The notes under the pieces: model-generated | What the model saw: only the letters and a program-made list of their open reading frames with translations | Told to the model about the DNA's origin: nothing | Databases searched by the model: none | Translations under genes and position numbers: made by a program | Shown: piece by piece, positions 1-7,542 of the stretch | Position numbering within the stretch: the first letter of the stretch is position 1 | How the letters are laid out: each line of letters opens with the position of its first letter | Source of the DNA: UBA7803 sp041686955 | Lineage (GTDB): Bacteria > Pseudomonadota > Gammaproteobacteria > Pseudomonadales > Azotimanducaceae | Assembly: GCA_041686955.1 (NCBI GenBank) | Contig: JAWLCV010000014.1 | Location: 7,689-71,688 of the forward strand | Reading direction: 5' to 3' | Length of the DNA stretch: 64,000 nt

Positions 1-173
1 GAGTCCATGGCCGCGTCCCGGGGCGGGCCCCGGGTATCGTGTCCGCGCTCGAACACCCGCTCCAGCCGCTCCAGCCGCTCCGGCGCGCTGCGCCGGAGCT
101 CCCGGCGTCCCAGCACGAAGCCGATGGCGAGGGCCGCGAGCAGCAGCAGATACAGGGTGAAGTTGTCAGGCAT
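1..173 (-). CDS. lapB: LapB (YciM) lipopolysaccharide assembly protein, N-terminal fragment
   Basis: This is the first 57 or so residues of a minus-strand gene that runs off the left edge. It begins with ATG at 173 and opens with one hydrophobic segment (residues about 5-22), followed by an Arg/Glu-rich cytoplasmic stretch. LapB is an inner-membrane tetratricopeptide protein that helps FtsH control LpxC and so sets the LPS level; its TPR repeats and rubredoxin domain would lie outside the window. The call rests mainly on position directly after ihfB and lapA, as in E. coli and Pseudomonas, and on the single N-terminal anchor. Confidence 0.75.
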   Translation of the reverse strand, partial: MPDNFTLYLLLLAALAIGFVLGRRELRRSAPERLERLERVFERGHDTRGPPRDAAMD

Positions 174-193
174 GCCGTGCGTTCACACGGATG

Positions 194-487
194 TCAGTCT
201 TGAAGGGCGAGGCTGCGGAGCTTCTCCAGCTCGCGGCGCGACTCCTGCAGCTGCCGGTTGAGCGCGCGCTGGCGCATTCGCTGACGCAGGGAGATCACCG
301 CGAAGGCCAGTGCGCTGGCCAGCACCCCCAGCAGAAACGCCAGCAGGAGCCACCAGAAGACGCTGATGGCCGGGGTCTCCCAGGCGAGGAACCGCAATGC
401 CACCTGGCCCTGATTGACGGCCAGGAGCGCGAACGCGAACACGAGCACTGCCAGCACCGCCCAGAACAGCCTGGCAAGGGCGGTCAT
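194..487 (-). CDS. lapA: LapA (YciS, DUF1049) inner-membrane protein
   Basis: A 97-residue protein with two hydrophobic segments (about residues 7-25 and 42-65) and a basic, probably coiled-coil C-terminal tail. This is the size and layout of the LapA/DUF1049 family, which partners LapB in control of LPS synthesis in the inner membrane. It starts at ATG 487, 21 nt after ihfB ends, and lapB starts 20 nt further on, so the three genes are probably co-transcribed. Identification comes from topology and from the conserved ihfB-lapA-lapB order. Confidence 0.85.
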   Translation of the reverse strand: MTALARLFWAVLAVLVFAFALLAVNQGQVALRFLAWETPAISVFWWLLLAFLLGVLASALAFAVISLRQRMRQRALNRQLQESRRELEKLRSLALQD

Positions 488-508
488 GGGCGGGCCTCGA
501 AGCCGCTC

Positions 509-820
509 CTACTCATCGGTCTCGCCCCGCTCGCGTTTCAGGCCGTTGTTGACCCGATCGCGAAGCTCCTTGCCCGGCTTGAAGTGGGGCACGTACTTCC
601 CGGCCAGACCGACGGATTCGCCGGTCTTGGGATTGCGGCCGATGCGCGGCGCGCGGTAGTGGAGGGAAAAGCTGCCGAACCCGCGAATCTCGATGCGCTC
701 CCCGGCCGCCAGGGTCTCGGACATCTGCTCGATGATGGTCTTGACCGCCAGCTCCACGTCCTTGACGGAGAGCTGCGACTGCTTGGCCGCGATGAGATCG
801 ATGAGCTCGGACTTGGTCAT
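509..820 (-). CDS. ihfB: Integration host factor subunit beta
   Basis: A 103-residue HU/IHF-family DNA-bending protein. It begins MTKSELIDLI, has the family signature around GFGSFSLHYR, and a proline-containing beta arm (RIGRNPKTGE) that would intercalate in DNA. It would pair with IhfA encoded elsewhere. The reading frame is open upstream to 1021, but the conserved IhfB N-terminus sets the start at ATG 820. It lies just downstream of rpsA, as in E. coli and Pseudomonas. Confidence 0.96.
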   Translation of the reverse strand: MTKSELIDLIAAKQSQLSVKDVELAVKTIIEQMSETLAAGERIEIRGFGSFSLHYRAPRIGRNPKTGESVGLAGKYVPHFKPGKELRDRVNNGLKRERGETDE

Positions 821-932
821 TGTTCGCCTTGTGCAACCCAGCGGACGGAACTGCGGGAGCGCGGGCCGAAGCCCCCCCGGGCGCCCGGGCACGGGCCCGG
901 GCACCGCGGCGCACTCCCGCAGATCACGGGCA

Positions 933-2615
933 TCAGTCGTTGCTGCCCTGGTCCATCTGCTGCTTGATGAGATCGCCCAGCGTGGTAGCCGGACGCTCGG
1001 TCTCCCGAGTCCGATGCTCACGCACCGCAGCCCGCTCGTCCTCGATGTCCTTCGCCTTGATGGACAGACCGATGTTGCGGTTCTTGCGGTCGATGCTGAT
1101 GATCTTCACCTCGACCTCTTCGCCGGGCTTCAGGACGTTTCGCGCATCCTCCACCCGATCCTGGCTGATCTCCGAGGCCTTCAAGGTCCCGAGGACGTCC
1201 TCGGCCAGCTCGATCACCGCCTCTTTCGGCTCGACTTCCCGGACCACGCCCTTGACGATGGTGCCGCGATCGTTCACCGCCGTGTAGTCGGAGAACGGAT
1301 CCTGGTCGAGCTGCTTGATCCCGAGCGAAATGCGCTCCCGCTCCGGATCCACGGAGAGGATGACCGTTTCCAGTTCCTCGCCCTTGCTGTAGCGGCGCAC
1401 CGCGCTCTCGCCCGGCTCGTTCCAGGAGATGTCGGAGAGGTGCACCAGGCCGTCGATACCGCCGTCCAGGCCGATGAAGATGCCGAAGTCGGTGATGGAC
1501 TTGATCTTGCCCACCACCCGGTCGCCCTTGGCGTTGTTGATGGCGAACTCTTCCCAGGGGTTCGGCCGGCATTGCTTGATGCCGAGCGAGATGCGGCGCC
1601 GCTCCTCGTCGATGTCGAGGACCATGACCTCCACCTCGTCGCCCACGGCGACCACCTTGGAGGGGTGGATGTTCTTGTTGGTCCAGTCCATCTCGGAGAC
1701 GTGCACCAGGCCTTCCACACCTTCCTCGATCTCGGCGAAGCAGCCGTAGTCGGTGAGGTTGGTGACGGTGGCCAGCACCCGCGAGCCTTCCGGGTAACGG
1801 CGGGTGATGTCCACCCACGGATCGTCGCCCAGTTGCTTCATGCCGAGGCTCACCCGCATCTTCTCGCGGTCGAACTTGAGAATCTTGACGTCCACCTCGT
1901 CGCCCACGTTCACCATCTCGCTCGGGTGACGGATCCGCCGCCACGCCATGTCGGTGATGTGCAGCAGGCCGTCCACGCCGCCGAGATCCACGAAGGCGCC
2001 GTAGTCGGTGAGGTTCTTCACGATGCCCTTCACGACCTGGCCTTCCTGCAGCGACTCGAGCAAAGCCTCGCGCTCGGCGCTGTTTTCCTCTTCCAGCACC
2101 GCGCGGCGGGAAACCACCACGTTGTTGCGCTTCTGATCCAGCTTGATGACCTTGAACTCCAGGGGCTTGCCCTCGAGGTGGGCGGTTTCCCGGAGCGGCC
2201 GGATGTCCACCAGGGAGCCGGGCAGGAAGGCCCGGATCTCGTTGATGTCCACGGTGAAGCCACCCTTCACCTTGCCGCTGATCTGACCCTCGACCACTTC
2301 GTTCTTGCCGAAGGCGTCTTCCAGCATCCGCCAGGTCTCGGCCCGCTTGGCCTTCTCCCGGGACAGCCGGGTCTCGCCCCAGCCGTCGTCCACCACTTCC
2401 ATGGCAACGTGTACCTGGTCGCCGATCTGCAGGTGGAATTCGCCGTTCTCGTCGAGGAACTGGCTGCGCGGGATCACCCCTTCGGACTTCAAGCCCGCGT
2501 GCACCACCACGTAGTCGCTGTTGATGTCGACGACCGTGCCCGTGACGATGGAACCGGGTTCCATCTCGACGGTTCTCAAACTCTCTTCAAACAGTTCCGC
2601 AAAACTTTCGCTCAT
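933..2615 (-). CDS. rpsA: 30S ribosomal protein S1
   Basis: A 560-residue protein with six successive S1 (OB-fold) repeats; the C-terminal ones show the GFVDLGGVDGLLH / GCFAEIEEGVEGLVH type of repeat. S1 binds mRNA on the small subunit and helps start translation of structured or weak-SD messages. The length matches E. coli S1 (557). No good Shine-Dalgarno sequence precedes ATG 2615, which fits the known non-canonical, self-regulated initiation of gammaproteobacterial rpsA. It sits between cmk and ihfB. Confidence 0.98.
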   Translation of the reverse strand: MSESFAELFEESLRTVEMEPGSIVTGTVVDINSDYVVVHAGLKSEGVIPRSQFLDENGEFHLQIGDQVHVAMEVVDDGWGETRLSREKAKRAETWRMLEDAFGKNEVVEGQISGKVKGGFTVDINEIRAFLPGSLVDIRPLRETAHLEGKPLEFKVIKLDQKRNNVVVSRRAVLEEENSAEREALLESLQEGQVVKGIVKNLTDYGAFVDLGGVDGLLHITDMAWRRIRHPSEMVNVGDEVDVKILKFDREKMRVSLGMKQLGDDPWVDITRRYPEGSRVLATVTNLTDYGCFAEIEEGVEGLVHVSEMDWTNKNIHPSKVVAVGDEVEVMVLDIDEERRRISLGIKQCRPNPWEEFAINNAKGDRVVGKIKSITDFGIFIGLDGGIDGLVHLSDISWNEPGESAVRRYSKGEELETVILSVDPERERISLGIKQLDQDPFSDYTAVNDRGTIVKGVVREVEPKEAVIELAEDVLGTLKASEISQDRVEDARNVLKPGEEVEVKIISIDRKNRNIGLSIKAKDIEDERAAVREHRTRETERPATTLGDLIKQQMDQGSND

Positions 2616-2695
2616 ATGTTCGTCACGCCACCGCCTCTCACCCGCTTCGCGAGGTCCACGTCTGCGTGAGCTCTCCGTTGATGTATGTACGACGT

Positions 2696-2711
2696 AGTCC
2701 GACAGCGGACT
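2696..2711 (-). promoter_or_regulatory. Small hairpin in the cmk-rpsA spacer
   Basis: AGTCCG and CGGACT form a perfect 6-bp stem with a 4-nt loop just after the cmk stop codon and about 80 nt before rpsA. There is no U-run, so it is more likely leader structure or a processing site than a strong terminator. S1 leader RNA is known to fold into hairpins in E. coli; a comparable role here is inference. Confidence 0.3.
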
Positions 2712-2726
2712 CGCCGGTTGGTTGCG

Positions 2727-3422
2727 TTATGTGCCGGACACCAGTTGCCGGGCTTCGGCCGCCTCGAGTACTCGCTCAAGCACCTCGTCGATGGACATGT
2801 CGGTGCTGTCGATGAGAATCGCGTCCGATGCGGGGCGCAGGGGCGCCACGGCACGCCCTCGATCTCGCTCGTCCCGTTCCCGGATGCTCGCGAGAAGGGC
2901 GGCGAGGCTAACACTTAACCCTTTGTTTTTCAACTGAATATATCGGCGCCTCGCGCGCACCTCCGGACTCGCGTCCAGAAACACCTTGAGCGGGGCGTCG
3001 GGGAACACCACGGTGCCCATGTCGCGGCCGTCGGCGACGAGCCCCGGCGGGCGCCGCTGGGCGCGCTGCAGCTCGAGCACGGCGTCGCGAACCGCCTGCA
3101 GCACGGCCACCCGGGAGGAGCCTTCGCTGGCGGATTCGGTGCGAATTTCGTCGCTGAGGTCGCGTCCGTCCACCCACACCCGTCCCGCCTCGAAGCGGAT
3201 GTCCAGCCCCCGCGCGGCCGCTGCCAGGGCCTCCGCGTCGCCGAGATCGATGCCCCGCTCGGCGGCCACCACGGCGACGATCCGATACAGGGCCCCGCTG
3301 TCCAGCAGGTGCCAGCCCAGGCGCCGGGCCAGGAGGCTGCAGATGGTGCCCTTGCCGGATCCGCTGGGCCCGTCGATGGCGATGACCGGCACCGGCGCGC
3401 CGGCCGCGGCGTCATCCGTCAT
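2727..3422 (-). CDS. cmk: Cytidylate kinase
   Basis: A 231-residue (d)CMP kinase that phosphorylates CMP and dCMP with ATP for nucleotide recycling. The N-terminus holds the P-loop GPSGSGKGT, and DGRDMGTVVFPDA is the conserved NMP-binding segment. The ATG at 3422 overlaps the end of tyrA by 11 nt, so the two are likely translationally coupled. In Pseudomonas an aroA domain or gene lies between the tyrA and cmk functions; none is present here. Confidence 0.96.
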   Translation of the reverse strand: MTDDAAAGAPVPVIAIDGPSGSGKGTICSLLARRLGWHLLDSGALYRIVAVVAAERGIDLGDAEALAAAARGLDIRFEAGRVWVDGRDLSDEIRTESASEGSSRVAVLQAVRDAVLELQRAQRRPPGLVADGRDMGTVVFPDAPLKVFLDASPEVRARRRYIQLKNKGLSVSLAALLASIRERDERDRGRAVAPLRPASDAILIDSTDMSIDEVLERVLEAAEARQLVSGT

Positions 3423-4254
3423 CGGCCACCCTCCGCGGCGTCCCGAAGCGCCGCCGGCGCGCGGCGGCGGCGGCGAGCAGCGCGTGCAATCCCGCCGTGT
3501 CCCCCTGCTCCAGCAGGCGGCGCATGTGCGTCAGGTCCGCTTCCAGGTCGCCGAGCGCCGCCAGCAGCGCATCCCGGTTCAACTCGAAGATGGGCACCCA
3601 CACGTCGGCGTCGGCTTCGCCGATACGGGTGAAGTCGCGGAATCCGCCGGCGGCGTGAGCCAGGTGCTCGTCCGTCACCTGCTGAAGATAGGCGAAGGCC
3701 ACCAGGTGGGGCAGATGGCTGGTCACCGCCAGCACGCGGTCGTGGCGCTCCGGCTCCATGGTCACCACCCGGGCGCCCACCGCCCGCCACCAGTCGCTGA
3801 CCCGGGCCAGAGCCTGGGCATCGGTTTCCGCCGTGGGCGTGACGATGACCTGGGCGTCGCGGAACAGGCCCGCGTCGGCGGCCTGGGGGCCGCTGCGCTC
3901 GCTGCCGGTGAGCGGATGGCAGGCGACGAAACGGGCCGGCACCCGCTGGGTCCGGTCGCGCACCGCGTCCAGCACCGCGGCCTTCAGGCTGCCCGTGTCG
4001 AAGACGATCCCGGAATGATCGCGCAGCCGGCTCACCCAGGGCGCGATGGTGTGGCTCGGGCCCGCCAGCAGCACCGCGTCCGCCGCCTCCGGTACCTCGT
4101 CCACCATGGCGTCCACCAGCGCCAGGGCCAGCGCCTCGCGCCGGCGTTCGGGATCCGGCTCGACGCCGAGCACCTCCTCGAACAGGCCGTGGGCCCGAGC
4201 GGCCAGGGCGAAAGAGCCGCCCATCAGCCCCGTGCCCACCACCACCAGCCGCAT
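3412..4254 (-). CDS. tyrA: Prephenate dehydrogenase
   Basis: A 280-residue NAD(P)-dependent enzyme that converts prephenate to 4-hydroxyphenylpyruvate in tyrosine synthesis. It opens with the Rossmann signature around GTGLMGGSFA and has the substrate-loop motif CHPLTGSERSG. It stands alone, without a chorismate mutase or EPSP-synthase domain, unlike the TyrA-AroA fusion of Pseudomonas. Its ATG shares one base with the TGA of hisC (TGATG), which suggests coupled translation. Confidence 0.93.
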   Translation of the reverse strand: MRLVVVGTGLMGGSFALAARAHGLFEEVLGVEPDPERRREALALALVDAMVDEVPEAADAVLLAGPSHTIAPWVSRLRDHSGIVFDTGSLKAAVLDAVRDRTQRVPARFVACHPLTGSERSGPQAADAGLFRDAQVIVTPTAETDAQALARVSDWWRAVGARVVTMEPERHDRVLAVTSHLPHLVAFAYLQQVTDEHLAHAAGGFRDFTRIGEADADVWVPIFELNRDALLAALGDLEADLTHMRRLLEQGDTAGLHALLAAAAARRRRFGTPRRVADDG

Positions 4255-5360
4255 CAGCGCAGCACGCGGGCCAGGGATTCGAGAAAGCGGGCGTTCTCCT
4301 CCCCCAGCCCCACGGTCACCCGCAGATGGTCCGGCAGGCCGTACTCGGCCACCGGCCGCACGATCACGCCCTGGCGCAGCAGGGCCTCGTACACCTCCCG
4401 GGCCCGGCTGGCCCCCGCCCCGCTCCGGGGAATGGCCACGGTGACGAAGTTGCCCGCCGAGGGGATGTGGTCGAGCCCGAGCGCGTCGAGGCCCGCCACC
4501 AGCGCCGCCATGCCCTCCCGGTTGAGGCGCCGGCTTTCAACGACGTAGGCGTCGTCCGCCAGGGCCGCCGTGGCCCCGGCCAGGGCGAAGCTGTTGACGT
4601 TGAACGGCTCGCGCACCCGATTCAGCAGGTCGGCGGCCTCCCGGCTGCTCACCGCGTACCCGGCCCGCAGCCCCGCCAGGCCGTGGATCTTCGAGAACGT
4701 GCGGGTGACGATGAGGTTGGGGTAGCGGGACAGCAGAGCCAGACCGTCCGGGTAGCCGGGGAGATCCACGTATTCGAAGTACGCCTCGTCCAGCACCACC
4801 CACACGTGCTCGGGCACGGCGTCGAGAAAGTCCACCAGCTCCCGCTCGCTCACCCAGGTGCCGGTGGGGTTGTTGGGATTGGCGAGGAACGCGATGGCGG
4901 TGTCCTCGCCCATGGCCGCCGCCATGGCCGGCAGATCGGCGCCGTAGTCGCGCGCCGGCACCACCACCCGGCGGCCGCCGCAGAGGGTGATGGCCAAAGC
5001 GTGCACCACGAAGGTGTGCTCGGGCACCACGCCGGCCGCGCCGGGCGTGATGGCCATGCGGGCGATGAGGTTCAGCACGTCGTTGGAGCCGTTGCCCAGG
5101 GTGATGCACTCCGCCGGCACCCCGAGACGGGCACAGAGCGCCTGCTTGAGCTCGAAGCCGTTGCCGTCCGGATAACGGTTGAGGCTGCCGGCGGCCTCGG
5201 CCAGGGCCGCGCGCACCGCCGCGCCGGGACCGCGGGGATTCTCGTTGCTGGCCAACTTGATGATGTCGGTGATGCCGAGCTCCCGGGTCAGCTCCGCCAT
5301 GGGTTTGCCCGGCTGGTACGGCGACAGCCCGGCGATGTCGGGATTCACGCGCCGCGCCAT
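4254..5360 (-). CDS. hisC: Histidinol-phosphate aminotransferase
   Basis: A 368-residue fold-type I PLP aminotransferase. It has the N-terminal KLASNENPRGPG substrate motif and the PLP lysine in TFSKIHGLAGLR. In this pheA-hisC-tyrA setting HisC2 enzymes commonly also transaminate aromatic amino-acid precursors, so a role in phenylalanine/tyrosine synthesis as well as histidine is likely (inference from family and context). ATG 5360 overlaps the pheA stop as TGATG; the frame is open further upstream but this start gives the family N-terminus. Confidence 0.93.
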   Translation of the reverse strand: MARRVNPDIAGLSPYQPGKPMAELTRELGITDIIKLASNENPRGPGAAVRAALAEAAGSLNRYPDGNGFELKQALCARLGVPAECITLGNGSNDVLNLIARMAITPGAAGVVPEHTFVVHALAITLCGGRRVVVPARDYGADLPAMAAAMGEDTAIAFLANPNNPTGTWVSERELVDFLDAVPEHVWVVLDEAYFEYVDLPGYPDGLALLSRYPNLIVTRTFSKIHGLAGLRAGYAVSSREAADLLNRVREPFNVNSFALAGATAALADDAYVVESRRLNREGMAALVAGLDALGLDHIPSAGNFVTVAIPRSGAGASRAREVYEALLRQGVIVRPVAEYGLPDHLRVTVGLGEENARFLESLARVLR

Positions 5361-6469
5361 CACACCACCGCCTGGGGATAGGAACCGAGCGGGCGCACTT
5401 CCATGGCCACCTGGCGTACGTCCTCGAGCACCCGCTCGATGCGGGGCTCCGTCTGATGGCCATCGAAATCGATGAAGAACACGTACGACCAGCTTCCGGA
5501 CTTGGCCGGCCGGGTCTCGATGCGGGTCAGGCTGATGCCGTGGCGGTGAAAGGGCTCCAGCACCTTGTACAGGGCGCCGGGCTCGTTCCGGGTGGACACC
5601 AGGATGGAGGTCTTGTCCCGGCCGCTCGGTCCGACCTTCTGCCGGCCGATGACCAAAAACCGGGTCTTGTTGTCCGGGTGATCCTCGATGCGGGTAGCCA
5701 GAATGCGCAGCCCGTAGCGCTCTGCCGCCATCTCGCCCGCCACCGCGGCCACCCCCGGCCGCTCCGCGGCCTGGCGGGCCGCCTCGGCGTTGCTGTTCAC
5801 CGCCGTGCGGGGAATGCCCGGGTAGTGCGCGTCGAGCCAGCCCCGGCACTGGGCCAGGGATTGGGCGTGGGAGATGATCTCGGTGACGGGCTCGTCCACC
5901 GCCCGGGCGTTCACCAGGAGGGCGTGGTGAATGGGCAGCTCCACCTCGGCGCAGATCAGCACCGGCGAATCCATGAAGCAGTCCAGGGTGTGATTGACCA
6001 TGCCCTCGGTGCTGTTCTCCACCGGCACCACGCCGTAGTGGGCGCCCTCCGACTCCACTTCCCGGAACACCTCGTCGATGGCGGCCATGGCCCGGGTGCT
6101 GGCGAAGTGGCCGAACTGCTTCACCGCCGCCGCCTCGGTGTAGGTGCCCGGCGGACCCAGGTAGGCGATGGTCAGCGGCTGCTCGAGATTCAGGCAGCAG
6201 GAGATGATCTCGCGGAACAGCCGGGCGATGGCCTCATCGGAGAGCGGCCCGCCGTTCTCCTCGCGGATGCGGGCGAGGATCTGCGCCTCGCGCTCCGGCC
6301 GATAGAACACCGGCGGCTGATCCCCCGGCTCGGCGTGCTTGATCTCGGCGACGGTGAGCGCGCAGGCGGCGCGCTCGTTCAACAGCCGCTGCAGCTCACG
6401 GTCGATGGCATCGATGCGCTGGCGCACCGACTCCAAGGTCGGCGCCGGCGCCTTCGGGGTCTCATCCAT
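5360..6469 (-). CDS. pheA: Bifunctional chorismate mutase / prephenate dehydratase
   Basis: A 369-residue P-protein of phenylalanine synthesis. Residues about 10-95 are an AroQ-type chorismate mutase, about 98-275 prephenate dehydratase (opening IAYLGPPGTYTE, with the NKTRF motif near its end), and about 285-365 an ACT domain with GALYKVLEPF and an ETRP variant of the ESRP motif, which binds phenylalanine for feedback control. ATG 6469 lies 8 nt inside the end of serC, and the stop overlaps hisC. Confidence 0.97.
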   Translation of the reverse strand: MDETPKAPAPTLESVRQRIDAIDRELQRLLNERAACALTVAEIKHAEPGDQPPVFYRPEREAQILARIREENGGPLSDEAIARLFREIISCCLNLEQPLTIAYLGPPGTYTEAAAVKQFGHFASTRAMAAIDEVFREVESEGAHYGVVPVENSTEGMVNHTLDCFMDSPVLICAEVELPIHHALLVNARAVDEPVTEIISHAQSLAQCRGWLDAHYPGIPRTAVNSNAEAARQAAERPGVAAVAGEMAAERYGLRILATRIEDHPDNKTRFLVIGRQKVGPSGRDKTSILVSTRNEPGALYKVLEPFHRHGISLTRIETRPAKSGSWSYVFFIDFDGHQTEPRIERVLEDVRQVAMEVRPLGSYPQAVV

Positions 6470-7541
6470 GCTCGCGCTCGAACACCTGCATGTAATCCAC
6501 CAGGGCGTCCACCGCGCTCTCGGGCACGGCGTTGTACAGGCTCGCCCGCATTCCGCCCACGCTGCGGTGGCCCTTGAGATTGGTGAGCCCACGTTCCTTC
6601 GCGCCGGCGAGGAACGCGCTGTCCTGCTCCGGATCCGCCAGGGTGAAAGGCACGTTCATCACCGAACGGTCGCGCACGGCCACGGGCGAGGCGTAGAAGT
6701 TGCTCGCGTCCACCGCCTGGTAGAGCTTGGCCGCCTTGCGCCGGTTCACCGCCTCGATGCCGGCCAGCCCGCCCTGGGCCTTGAGCCATTGGAACACCAG
6801 CCCCGCCAGATACCACGCGTAGGTGGGCGGGGTGTTGGACATGGAGCCGGCTTCGGCGTGCACCGCGTAGTCGAGCATGCTGGGAATGCCGGCGCGGGCG
6901 CGGCCCACCAGATCCCGGCGCACCACCACCACGGTGAGGCCGGCCGGGCCGATGTTCTTCTGGGCGCCGGCGTAGATGAGCCCGAACCGGGACACGTCGA
7001 TGGGGCGGGAGAGAATGTCCGAGGACATGTCCGCCACCAGCGGCACCGGCGACTCCGGGAACGCGTGGAACTGCACGCCGCCGATGGTCTCGTTGGAGCA
7101 GATGTGCAGGTAGGCCGCATCGCGCGACAGCTTCCAGCCGGCGGGATCGGGCACCTCGTTGAAGCCGCCCGATTCCGCGCTGGCCACCACGTTCACGTCG
7201 CAGAAGCGCGCCGCCTCCTTGATGGCCTTGGTGGACCAGGAGCCGATGTTCACGTAGTCGGCGCTGGTCTTTTCGCCCAGCAGGTTCAGGGGCACCATGG
7301 CGAACTGGGTGGTGGCGCCGCCCTGCAGAAACAGCACGTGGTAGTCGTCGGGAACGGCGAGCAGCTCGCGGAAATCCGCCTCCGCCTGCTCGGCGATGGC
7401 GATGAACTCCTTGCTCCGGTGGCTCATCTCCATGACCGACATGCCGCTGCCGCGGTAGTCCAGAAGCTCGTCCCGGGCCCTCTCCAGCACCTCGAGCGGC
7501 AACGCCGCCGGTCCGGCGGAAAAATTGTACACCCTGCTCAT
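6462..7541 (-). CDS. serC: Phosphoserine aminotransferase
   Basis: A 359-residue class V PLP aminotransferase that makes 3-phosphoserine (and acts in pyridoxine synthesis). The N-terminus YNFSAGPAALP and the PLP lysine in GAQKNIGPAGLT are diagnostic. The start ATG 7541 lies 1 nt after the gyrA stop, so transcription may continue from gyrA. The serine-pathway partner serA is 25 kb away in this window. Confidence 0.97.
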   Translation of the reverse strand: MSRVYNFSAGPAALPLEVLERARDELLDYRGSGMSVMEMSHRSKEFIAIAEQAEADFRELLAVPDDYHVLFLQGGATTQFAMVPLNLLGEKTSADYVNIGSWSTKAIKEAARFCDVNVVASAESGGFNEVPDPAGWKLSRDAAYLHICSNETIGGVQFHAFPESPVPLVADMSSDILSRPIDVSRFGLIYAGAQKNIGPAGLTVVVVRRDLVGRARAGIPSMLDYAVHAEAGSMSNTPPTYAWYLAGLVFQWLKAQGGLAGIEAVNRRKAAKLYQAVDASNFYASPVAVRDRSVMNVPFTLADPEQDSAFLAGAKERGLTNLKGHRSVGGMRASLYNAVPESAVDALVDYMQVFEREHG

Positions 7542-7542
7542 A

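Noticed and set aside
693..2669. Long plus-strand open frame antisense to ihfB and rpsA
   Set aside because: It reads as His/Asp/Val-rich shadow sequence over two certain genes.
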